Positions 11,301 through 23,300 of a stretch of 64,000 nucleotides of DNA are shown here, piece by piece. Below the pieces are notes generated by a model. That model searched no databases, was not told the DNA's origin, and was given only the letters and a program-made list of their open reading frames with translations. Origin of the DNA: Diplolepis rosae (Eukaryota > Arthropoda > Insecta > Hymenoptera > Diplolepididae); contig JAPYXD010000680.1 in assembly GCA_030998225.1 (NCBI GenBank), forward strand, positions 12,152,001-12,216,000, in the 5' to 3' direction. The position numbers and the translations under genes are program-made. Position 1 is the first letter of the stretch. Every line of letters starts with the position of its first letter.

Positions 11301-14300
11301 TTATTGGATATTCATGGCTAAATATATAGAAACTCAGTACAAACAATCAGCATCGGTATCATCTTTAATTACTGGAACAGTGGGTCTGGTATTTAGTGCG
11401 TTCGGAATACTTCTTTCAGGATTGATGATTTCGAAATATAAACCAAAGGCTAGGTACCTTGCTGCCTGGAATGTCATGATTGGAGCTGTATCTGTTATGG
11501 GAATGATCTCATATGCCTTTCTAGGGTGTTCTGCTAATGATAATCAAATCGCTGTTCAATCGGATGGCTCACTCAAAACAAGGCTTCCGTGTAATGAAGG
11601 ATGTCACTGTGATTATGTTACATACAATCCTGTTTGTTCTCAAGGAGGACAGACTTTTATCTCTGCTTGTCATGCAGGATGCAAGACTGTAAAGGTTTCT
11701 TATATTCTTTAAATATTTTTCATACTCATCTACATGTTGAATTTAATTTGTTAACTAACTTTTGTAGCACATTTAGATTTTAAGGATGTTTTACCGTAGC
11801 TAGAAAGCCCTTGGTAAACTTTATTAATTATATTAAAGAAGGCAAATTACTTAATTCAATTGTGTTAATATCTCTGATAAAATTTTCGGATTGGAAATCA
11901 ATCCGTGAAAATTTGAGATATTTCGAGCAATTCCGAAATCTGTTTCCAAATTAATTGCAAAAACGTTTTGAGTCTCGTTTAATGCAAATTGGTTGAAAAT
12001 TAATTCAATTGAATCTGAGACTTAATCCGAATGGATCCGAACCATGTTTTAATTTAAGGGGGTCTCCTTATCCAGAACCTTCAATAAAGGCACTTTTTCC
12101 CAGTTTTCTTTGAAGCAGAAAATAAAAACACTGGTCAAAGATGTTTCGCATATATTTAGGTACATATTTGAACTTGTTAAAAAAAAAATTTGATTTGAAA
12201 ACAAGAAAAAATCTCGGACTTATCGAAGATCCCGCGCAGCGTCTCACCACGGGCAATTATTTTTGCGTGCATGATATTGTCCAAACTTTTCGTCTGAAAC
12301 ACATATATATTTGTTTTTTTTTATTCAGAAGGGTCTTCCGCTTGTAGTGAACCTAAAAAATTGTAAAAAAAAATTTTTTTTATCGATCTTTTGAGTTACT
12401 TTCCAGAAAAATCAAATTTTTCACCGTTTTTTTTGTTTAAAATGCGTTATTTATAATGAAAATAAATACTGTATCATGAAAACTAAAGGTTCACTATATG
12501 CGCATTTTAATTACCTACAAATGAAAAAAAAAGTTTATAATAATAGCTTAATTGGTTCTACTTTAATCGGACACGCAATTTTGAAAAATGTGGTTTTTGA
12601 GAAAACGCGCTTTAAAGTTTTCAGACGGTGAAAAAAACCTTCCGCTCACTCCGCGAAAGCCACTGCTCGGAACTCTACCATCAAAACTATTCTGATATGG
12701 ACTGTGAAATTTTGCGACAATATTCTCTGATAATAGATCCATCGATTGAAACAAAAAAAAAAAATCGATTTTTTGAAAGTTCTGGATAAGGAGACCCCCT
12801 TAATTTGAGTTCGTATCGATCCAAATCAAAAATTTTTGAACTTTTTCGAAAAATATTTCCGGAAAGCACCAGGCGATTTGTTTGCAAATTCAATTTTGCC
12901 TTTGGGGCCACTCAATAAAGCGTTTTATCAACAAACTCAGACTTTAACACTTAACATGTTAAAAAGACCTTTTTTCTACTAGTGGGTCATAAAGTAGATT
13001 TTATTTTCCCGTGTGGGTTAAACAAATCCATTTTCTGACCCCCTAGTAGAAAAAAATCGTGTATCACACGGTAAAAACTTTGCTCGAGCATCAAACTTCA
13101 CACTCGCAAAATAATTTTTTTTTCCTAGTTGCACAATATACTATTTTACGACGAGATACCTGGACTCCGTATCAAGGCTTTCACTAAACATTCTTGTTAT
13201 ATAGAGCATTTATATTAGTTGATAACTGAACACAATAGAAACTCAAAAAAGAAACTCCTCACAAACAATTGATTACATACGCAGGAATATATATCAAATA
13301 TATATTTTTATATTCGAAAATATTCCAGAATTTGTATCCAAATCAAACACTTTCATTTAGATCTAATCCGAAAAACGTTATAAATCCCTTTCCATTAATA
13401 ATAGTTGAAAATCAATGCGACTCAATCCGTTTATTCCGATTCAATTCGAGATGCAAATCCGGATAAAACCTGAATTTTGAATCCGAACAATAAAAGTGTT
13501 TGATTTGAAACAAATTTTGAAATGATTCAGAAAGGTTCGTATTGGTTCGGAATAAATTTCAATCCGAAATTTTCGTCGAGGATATATTATGATAATTGAA
13601 GAAGGCAAATTACTCAATTTCATTGTATTAATATCTCTGATAAAATTTTCGGATTGAAAATCAAACCGAGAAAATCTGAGTTATTTCGAGCAATTCCAAA
13701 ATCTGTTTCCAAATTAATTCCAAAAACGCTTTGAGTCACGTTTAATGCAAATTGGTTAAAAATTAATCCAATTGAATCTGAGACTTAATCCGAATGGATC
13801 CGAACCATGTTTTAATTTAAATAAAACCGACTAAATTTGAGTTAGTATTGATCCAAACCAAAATTTCAATCCGTGTCATTCCGACTTAGGAATCAATCGG
13901 TTCAAGTACTTGGTTTAGATTCATTCAGATTCAAGTCTTGAATTGGAACGGAATTAATCGGATTGATTTTTAACCAATTTGCATCAAACAAGAGCCAAAA
14001 AATGTTTCGAATTGGTTCGGATTTGCTCGGATTGCATTTAAAAACTATTAGTGATGTTATTTATTACATATTTTAAGAGGAAAAGTTTCGCTTTACCGGA
14101 GAAAATTTTTAAAATATGAAAAATTTCTTTGTTAGTAATATTTACTGTAGGTCGAAGTTCAATGCAGTTTTTTTCTAAATTCACTCATTAATAATGATTG
14201 GATTTTAAAGAATGATTGACTTTTTTCTTCTTTAAATTTTTTCAGAAAACTGCACAATCTTAGATTTTGAAATCAATCTTTCATTTTCTAACTACTAATC

Positions 14301-17300
14301 AGAAATTTCAATTTCAATTAATTAAATAAGATATATCATTTCCAGAGAACTTTTCTATGCTCAATCCAAATCTGGCCTTTGTTTTTTCTCAGCCCGTCAG
14401 GTTTTTGAGATTTTTTGAATTACATTTCTTTTTCGAAAAATCACAAATCGTATGATAAAAGGGTTTAAGATTTTTTTAAACGGAAAGAAATACATGATTT
14501 GAATGCGTTTTTTAAAGCATATTCCATTGATTGTTTTGTTTTTTCGATATATTATACAGTTTCTGAGATAATTTTTAAAAAACAGAAAACCTCATATTTA
14601 ACTGAATATCATTTATTATTTAGTCAACTGCGTGTCATTCTCTTTTTTTTTATACAGAAAAGAATTCAAAAAAGTTAATAGTTCCAGCTGTAACTGTTCG
14701 AAAGATACATGGCAGAATTTGTCTCTTCCTATAGAGTTGCCAGTTTGACGGTTTACAAGTACTTGATGCAAATCATTGTACTGTTTCTTGTATCTCATTG
14801 CATTAAAGTCCGACAACTAATGTTGGACTGTGATTTTGAAAAGAGCTTGACTCACCTTGCGAGACAAATGAGATGGATTGCTTTCCGCTTAACAAATTTT
14901 CTACACCATTTTATCATACGATTTGTGATTTTTCAACAAAATGTCTAACTAAAAAAATCTCAAAAACCCTACGTGCCGGGAAAAAACAGAGGTAAAATTT
15001 TGATTCAGCACAGAAAACTACTCTGGAAATGATATATCTCATTCCATGATTGGGCTGAAGTTTGTAACGTCTCGAGTGACAAATTTTTTTTTCGTCGTAT
15101 GATCTTTAAAACAATCAGAAATATGCAGAATTGTGATTTTCGACAAAAACCAAATTTTTTTTTCCAAAAAAAAATTTTGAAGTTTGACCAAAATAGGCCA
15201 TTTATGGGCCAACTTGTCAAATTATCTCGTAAACTAAAAAAGAGGCATATATATAGACATCGGTTTTTGATTGCAGTCACATAGTGATATATTAAAAAAA
15301 AATATAAATTAAAAATTGAGTTTTTGGACCAAAACCGAAATTAGCAAAGTTTGACCCAAGCAAGCCATTTATGGACGAACTCGTAAAATTATCTCAAAAA
15401 CTAAAAAGAAGACATATAAATCGACTTTGGTTTTTGGTTTCAGTCACCTGAAATATTAAAATAGAAGCGGGAAACAAATTTTGTAATATATATATGTTTC
15501 TTTTTTAATTCTCGAGATGCTTTAACGAGTTCGTCCATAAATGGCTTACTTGGGTCAAACTTTGCTAATTTTGGTTTCGCTCCGCAAACTTAATTCTTAA
15601 TTTATATTTTTTTTTAATGTAGCACTATGTGACTGCAACCGAAAATTGAAGTCCATACATATGTCTCTTTTTTAGTTCACGAGATAATTTGAAAAGTTCG
15701 TCTATAAATGGCTTGTTTTGATCAAACTTCAAAATTTGTTATGCAAAAAAAAATTTGGTTTTCGTCGAAAATCACTATTCTGCATATTTTTGATTGTTTT
15801 GAAGATCATACGACGTAACAAAAAATTTGTCACTCGAGACGTCACTAACTTCAGCCCAATCATTCCATGAACACATAGGTTATTTTTTGTTGACCAGCGT
15901 TATCAAAATTTCTTTTTGATTTCAAATTAAAAGGGATATTCAATTTACAAAAGGCTCTATCGGCCATAAGGAGTTAGGGGTAGTCACCCTGATGAAAGTA
16001 TCGGATTGAAATTCATTCCGAGTCATTCAGAACTATTCCGATTCATTCCGATATCTGTATACGAGCCAGTGTGAATCATTCCGAACCAATCCGAAAAATG
16101 TTTTGATGAAAAACGGTCAAAAATCAATCCGACTTAATCCTATTAATTCCGAGAAACCAATCCGATGGATTAGAAATAATCCAAAACCAAGTTTTTAATC
16201 CAGATCAATCCGAATCAATCCGAACTCGGATTTATCCAAACCGAATTTTCAATCCGAATCAATTCGAATGAGTCCAAGGTCGGAATGATTCGGATTGGTT
16301 CGGATTCATTCGGATTGATGTCTCGGAATTAATCGGATTAAGTCGGATTGATTTTTGATCGTTTTTCATCAAACGGATACAAAACGTTTCTTGGATTGGT
16401 TCAGAATGATTCGTATTGGCCCGGATACAGATATCGGAATGAATCGGAATAGTTCTGATTGACTCGGAATGAATTTCAATCCGATACTTTCGCTAGGGCA
16501 GAGGCGTGAAAAAATAGACATTTTCAAGAATTTGTTATTAAGCTGTTATATAATGGTTTTTATTTAATACGCAATGATAATGTTTTGCGTTATATTTTAA
16601 GTAATTTTCACAAAAATTTCAATTAAAAATATTAATTCTGCACCAAGTTATCAGGTCAATTGTTTACCCCTCTCTTACAAATAGTGCCATGCGGTGCCCA
16701 TCAGTACTTCTTACTGGTTAATCTAAAATCAATTAGACTAAACAAAATTATTATCCCTTTTATCATACGATTTGTGATTTTTCGAAAAAGAAATGTAACT
16801 GAAAAAATCTCAAAAACCTGACGGGCTGGGAAAAAACAAAGGCCAGATTTGGATTCAGTATAGAAAACTTCTCTGGAAATGATATATCTTATTTAATTAA
16901 TTGAAATTGAAATTTCTGATTAGTAGTTAGAAAATGAAAGATTGATTTCAAAATCTAAGATTGTGGAGTTTTCTGAAAAAATTTAAAGAAGAAAAAAATC
17001 TATCATTCTTTAAAATCCAATCATTATTAACGAGTGAATTTGGAAAAAAACTGCATTGAACTTCGACCTACAGTAAATATTACTAACAAAGAAATTTTTC
17101 ATATTTTAAAAATTTTCTCCGGTAAAGCGAAACTTTTCCTCTTAAAATATGTAATAAATAACACCACTAATAGTTTTTAAATGCAATCCGAGCAAATCCG
17201 AACCAATTCGAAACATTTTTTGGCTCTAATTTGATGCAAATTGGTTAAAAATCAATCCGATTAAATCCGTTCCAATTCAAGACTTGAATCTGAATGAATC

Positions 17301-20300
17301 TAAACCAAGTATTTGATCCGATTGATTCCTAAGTCGGAATGACACGGATTGAAATTTTGGTTTGGATCAATACTAACTCAAATTTAGTCGGTTTTATTTA
17401 AATTAAAACATGGTTCGGATCCATTCGGACTAAGTCTCAGATTCAATTGGATTAATTTTTAACCAATTTGCATTAAACGTGACTCAAAGCGTTTTTGGAA
17501 TTAATTTGGAAACAGATTTTGGAATTGCTCGAAATAACTCAGATTTTCTCGGATTGATTTTCAATCCGAACATTTTATCAGAGATATTAATACAATGAAA
17601 TTGAGTAATTTGCCTTCTTCAATTATCATAATATATACTCAACGAAAATTTCGGATTGAAGTTTATTCCGAACCAATACGAAACTTTCTGAATCATTTCA
17701 AAATTTGTATCCAAATCAAACACTTTTATTGTTCGGATTAAAAATTCAGTTTTTATCCGGATTTGCATCTCGAATTGAATCGGAATAAACGGATCGAGTC
17801 GCATTGATTTTCAACTATTGTTAATGGAAAGGGATTTATAACGTTTTTGGGATTAGATCTAAATGAAAGTGTTTGATTTGGATACAAATTCTGGAATATT
17901 TTCAAGCATTAAAATACATATTTGATATATTATATTTCTGCGTATGTAATCAATTGTTTGTGAGAAGCTTCTTTTTTGAGTTTCTATTGTGTTCAGTTAT
18001 TAACTAATATAAATGTTCTATATAACAAGAATTTTTAGTGAAATCCTCTACACGGAGTCCAGGCATCTCGTCGTAAAATAGTATATTGTGCAATACAACT
18101 AGGAAAAAAAAATTTAGTTTGCGAGTGTGAAGTTTGATGCCCGAGCAATGTTTTTACTGTGTGACACACGATTTTTTTCTACTAAGGGGTCAGAAAATGT
18201 ATTTGTTTAACCCGCACGGGAAAATAAAATCCACTGTATGACCCACTAGTAGAAAAAAGGTCTTTTTAATATTTTTCGAAAAAGTTCAAAAAATTCACGT
18301 TCACGTGGATTGACGCCCCCTATTTCATTCTAGAGCAAAAGTAGTAATAATTGGAATTAAAGTAAGCAGAATTCTGAGAAGATTACAATAAAAATCATCC
18401 TTCTATCTTTATTAGACACTATGTTACAAACAATCAAATTAATCCATTTTTTCGTTTTTTTGCTGAAAAAACCCTACTTTTTTTTTATTTCTCTGTACCT
18501 CGGAATCTTATTATTTCACGCAAAAATCTTCTAGAGATAAGTTAAAGTGGCCGTAATTCCCAGTAATTCTAGAAGAGAAACAATGATCCAGGTCAAATAG
18601 GTCGTATGTTACAAGCTCTAAAATTTGACCTATTTCTGGGGGCAATTAGCAAGTGTTCAGTTTTTTGAAAATATATCTTTTTTGGTTAGATATACTTTGC
18701 CCTGGCGAAAATGTCGGATAGGAATTCATTCCGAGCCAATCAGAACTATTCCGATTCATTCCGATATCTGTATCCGAGCCAATGCGAATCATCCCGAACC
18801 ACTCCGAAAAACGTTTTGTAACTCGTTTGATGAAAAACGGTAAAAAATCGATCCGACCTAATGCGAATTAATCCAATGCTTCAATCTGAATGAATCCGAA
18901 CCAATCCAAAACCAAGATTCCAATTCAGATCAATCCGAATCAATCCGAGCTCGGATTGGTCTGAACTGAAATCTTGGTTTTGGATTGGTTCGGAGTCATT
19001 CGGATTGTTGCCTCGGATTATTCGGATTAGGTCGGATCGAATAGTTCTGATTGCTTCGGAATGAATTCCTGTCCGATACTTTCGCGAGGGTATTATTGCC
19101 AGCAAAAAAGTGGTATAGCATTAAATTCTGCGTGAGTTCAAAAAAATAATAATCTTTTATCTCCAAACAAATTCCTTGTGTTCTGCATGTTCTGGGTTGA
19201 TAGTGTCCGAAATTTATTATTTTTAATGAAAAATGCAATTGCCCTATTTTATGAGAATATTTTAATTAATTTTTACTTACACTTATAAGACATATAATGG
19301 CAACCCTTGGTAAACCATTGGACTCCTTGGTAAACCTGGTGTTAAAAGACCTATCTCGAATATGTAATGAAGTAGGAATTACAAATTAATGATTTTTAAT
19401 TTATTTATTTATAACCTACACTACTGCTTTCACATAAAAGCTTCTAATTTATAAAATACCTTACAATGAATTTTTTCCTTGGAATAACATGGGAGGTAAC
19501 AAAATTCTGCATTTAATGTCCCCAAAACGAAATTTTTTAGTCCATTATTAACGAAGAAACTGCCAAAAAAAGCAAAAATACAACGCCTTTTTAAATTTTG
19601 AATATTTCTTTGAATAATGAATATTTTTTAACTTTTCTTGACACATTTCAAAATGAGATTTACGAAGAATATCTGTAATGTAAGAATTAAATTGTAATAA
19701 TGTTTTCTTGAATGCAGCAAAAATCTGAGCTCAGAAAGAAAAAGTTGTGAAACTTCAAATTTGTGAAATTATTTATGGAAGAAATTTTTTAAATAATTTT
19801 ATTGTATTTTTTAATGATGTTTTGTATTTTTTTTTATGGACAATTTTTATAATTTTTCAAATTCATTTTTCAAGTATGAGAATCCTTTGTAGTCTCACAA
19901 CTTTGTTTTTCTAAATTTTAACTTTAATAGTATCAAGAAAAAATCTATCAAAATATTTTTGATAGTCTATGTAAATTTACCTTCATAAAAAGCTGAGAAA
20001 GTTTAAAAATGTCCACTATTTCAAGAGTTTTTTACAATTCAAGAAAACTTTGAAATTTTGACTTTATTCGCAATATCTTCGTTAATAATTGAATAAAATA
20101 ATTCGTTTCGGGGTCATTAAATGTAGAATTTTATCACCTTCTATGTTATTTTCAGGAAAGAATTCATTGTTAGGTATTTTATTAATTAGAAGCTTTCACG
20201 TGAATTATTAAAAACAAGTGCCCGGCGATTTTTGCACAGCAGTTTATATTTATATTTCACCTATTTGACCTGGATTATTATTTATTTTTAGAATTACTGG

Positions 20301-23300
20301 AGATTACGTCCACTTTAACTCATCCGTAGAACATTTTTGCGTAAAATAATTAGATCCCGAGCTACAGAGAAATAAAAAAGTAGTGTTTTTTAGCAAAAAG
20401 ACGAAAAAAGGGGGTAACTTTGAAGGGTCATAACTTGGTGACTATTAAAGATAGAAGGTTGATTTTTCTTGCAATCTTTTCAGAATTTTGTTTACTTTAA
20501 TTCCAATTATTACTGCTTTTTCTCTAGTATGCAATGGGGAAGGTCAGTAAACGTCATTTTTTGGAACTTTTTCGAAAAATATTTTCGGGATGCACCAGGC
20601 GATTTGTTTGCAAACTTAATTTTGTCTAAAGGGCTACTCAATAAAGCGTTTTATCAAAAAACCCAAACTTTAGGAATTAAAAATACATAAATAGACCAGA
20701 TGCCTGGATTAACCCTTAAATGACACCTTATTGATATTTTACTTTGAACAATTTTTTCTGTATATTTCAAACCTTCTCTTATGAACGTAAATAGTTACTG
20801 TTAAGAAAAAATGGTCGATTTTCTGTTTTTTTTTTCATTTTACCATAACTTTTTCAATTTTCAATATTTTCGGCTAAAAATCTAGAGTTAATCGTATAAG
20901 ATGTCATACTTTAAGAATACATTATCAGATTTAGTGAACGTTTTAAAAAGTATATTCATTTTGAGAAATGTATTTTTCAATAATTTTTCAACACTGAAAA
21001 TATGGATCTAAAGTCATTTATTTCATAAAAAAAGTTATAAATTATTATTCTGAACATAATAATATGTTGTACAATACACTGAAAAAACAGTATAGCTGAG
21101 AGAACTATATTTGGGTCCTCAGAACGAGAAAATATTGCTATCAGACCAATGCTACGGCATGGTCCTCAGAACTATACGAGTATAGGTGAGACAGCTATAC
21201 TGATATTCCTAAACGTCATATTGCTCCGCGAAGGATACAAGTTCGTTGATATGGCAATATGATGTATAGCGATCGTAATCAAAATATTAGGCCTATTATA
21301 ATTTTTTCTTCACCCACTCATCCATCGCTGTTGTGAATTTTCGGGTGTGATAAAACAATACGGGGAAACGCAAAAATGATCTTTCAAAGAAAGAAAAGAT
21401 GCTCCAAACAAATCGACAACCGTTTCGAAAAAACGCCTCAAACAAATGACACTTCTTTCTTATTTCGAGGTTAGAGTCGCGTGCATGCGAAGCAATGTAT
21501 AGGCACCGTGCGAAGTCATGGTAGGGAGAGTTAGATCGACGCCAGCGCACGCAGTGGATAATTTAGGCGTTAAAGGAGGCTGTTTTATATTTCCGAGCAA
21601 TCAAAATACATGTGCAAATCTAAATTTTGTTTTAATTAAAAAAATATAGCTGAAATGAGCCATTGAAGTTATTGTGTTGTGAATTGTAAAAATACAAGCA
21701 GGAAAAGTGAGTGTAAATTTTATAAATTTCCAACGTCTAAATGGAAAATAAATCAAAGGAATAAGTGGGTAGCTGCAGTAAGAAGGCAAAAGTTATTATT
21801 TCTACGGAACTCTTGGACATCTCGTACATGTTCTGCTAGAACAAGATTTTTACCTTTGATTTTCGTTTGTGGTTGAAATTCTATTGTATGTTTAATTGAT
21901 TGAAAACCTGTTTTAATAATTATATCCATGATGAATTTGAATCTGAAAATAAACAATTAATATTTATTTACTCAACAAGTACCTGAAACTGTCATCATGA
22001 AATTACAATTTAATTCTTTATTATTTTTCTAGTCAGTTTTGATCTGTCATTAACTTAAGGTAGTCGTCATGCCAAAAATCAGTCTCTGGAAAAAGAAGTT
22101 CTTCTATGATTTCAAGACTGAGAATTATATCATCAGCCGTGTCATATGTAAGGAAAGACACTCTTTTTAATGAAAAAATTTAAAAATTACGAAAAATAAT
22201 ATTTTAATAATGTTTTTTGTAATAGGATTTTTCCTTACTATCGCTTCTTACCAATTTTTTGAAAATGATTGAAGTTTTTTAAATCATAGCTTATTTTTTC
22301 GGGGGAAATATTCTCTACAACTTAACCGTTTCTAATTTTTGAAAATAAATCAATTATTATCAAATACAGTAATTTGTTTATAAAAATTTTATTTTGAAAA
22401 ATTGATTTTTAATTATTTCAGCCATTAAAGAATTTATTTTCAAAAATTGGAAACGGTCAAGTTTTAGAGAATATTTTCCCCGAAAAAATAAGCAATGATT
22501 TAAGAAACTTCAATCATTTTTAAAAAATTGGTAAGAAGCGATAGTAAGGAAAAATCCTATTACAAAAAACATTATTAAAAAATTATTTTTCGTAATTTTT
22601 AAATTTTTTCATTAAAAAAAGTGTCTTTCCTTACATATGACACGGCTGATGATATAATTCTCAGTCTTGAAATCATAGAAGAACTTCTTTTTCCAGAGAC
22701 TGATTTTTGGCATGTCGACTACCTTAACCTTATATTTACTGGTTTCTATATCATTTTTATTATGGAAAATACTTACTTTTTACTGCTGATTTCACACAAA
22801 TACTTCACAAGGAAAAACAATTTAATTTTAAAGTGAATTAAATTGTTTTTTTTTTGTTTTTTTATTGATAATAAACATTTTTATAACTAAGTCCCATTAT
22901 AATACATTGCAAAAGTTCTCGAACAGCCTCCTTTAGTTCACTCATGCTATGGCGCTGCAGTCACGCACAGAGCGTATAGGTAACGCGGCAAACCAGTATA
23001 TTTGTCTCACCTATACCAGAGTCACTATATACCGGTATTTCTTTTGTATTTTTTTTTTTTTGTTTATGAGGAAGTGAGAAATGCTTCATGCACCGTCAAG
23101 GGGACTCCGTGTCCCCCTGGTGTGTGGGGCTCTGCTGCTCGCGCAGCCCTACCTACTAAGACTCCCTCTCTGTCTCTAGGCCGTGGAATCCCACCCCGGA
23201 ACCGCCGTTAGGCATTACTTCAGGGTGTGGGCCATCTTGAGGCGATGTTAACCTCTCCTCCTTGCTTCTTCTTCTGTTTTTCCTGGACTTGCACCTCCAG

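Larger units (their letters stand above)
12825..18290. repeat. 5.5 kb nested palindrome in gene 1 intron 4
   Basis: The left arm (about 12950-14465) is the inverted complement of the right arm (about 16755-18281), with landmarks such as CACACTCGCAAA, TTACATACGCAG and TTATCATACGATTTGTG mirrored. The outer word GAACTTTTTCGAAAAATATT occurs inverted at both ends, though the left side holds about 100 bp absent on the right. The spacer holds a second inverted repeat (15040-15470 against 15500-15875) and a third foldback at 15987-16498. No transposase is encoded; frames inside are short and unrelated to known families. Confidence 0.85.
21574..22932 (+). mobile_element. TTAA-target THAP-domain transposon relic, Kolobok-like
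   Basis: AGGAGGCTGTT and AACAGCCTCCT end the element, next to TTAA on the left (21570-21573) and TTAG, one change from TTAA, on the right (22933-22936). The left part carries a THAP-domain remnant. TTAA target plus THAP domain is the combination known for Kolobok transposons; P elements also have THAP but 8 bp duplications. Most of the transposase is gone and a TTAA-B hairpin element fills 22059-22723. Confidence 0.6.

Noticed and set aside
11689..11700. Alternative donor GTTTCT at 11695 for gene 1 exon 4
   Set aside because: It would shift the frame by one base relative to exon 5; GTAAAG at 11689 keeps the Kazal-like loop continuous.
21296..21550. 84-codon - strand frame (MRWRRSNSPYHDFARC)
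   Set aside because: It lies inside a TA-flanked element, shows no known motif and has no codon support; possibly a degraded piece but not callable.
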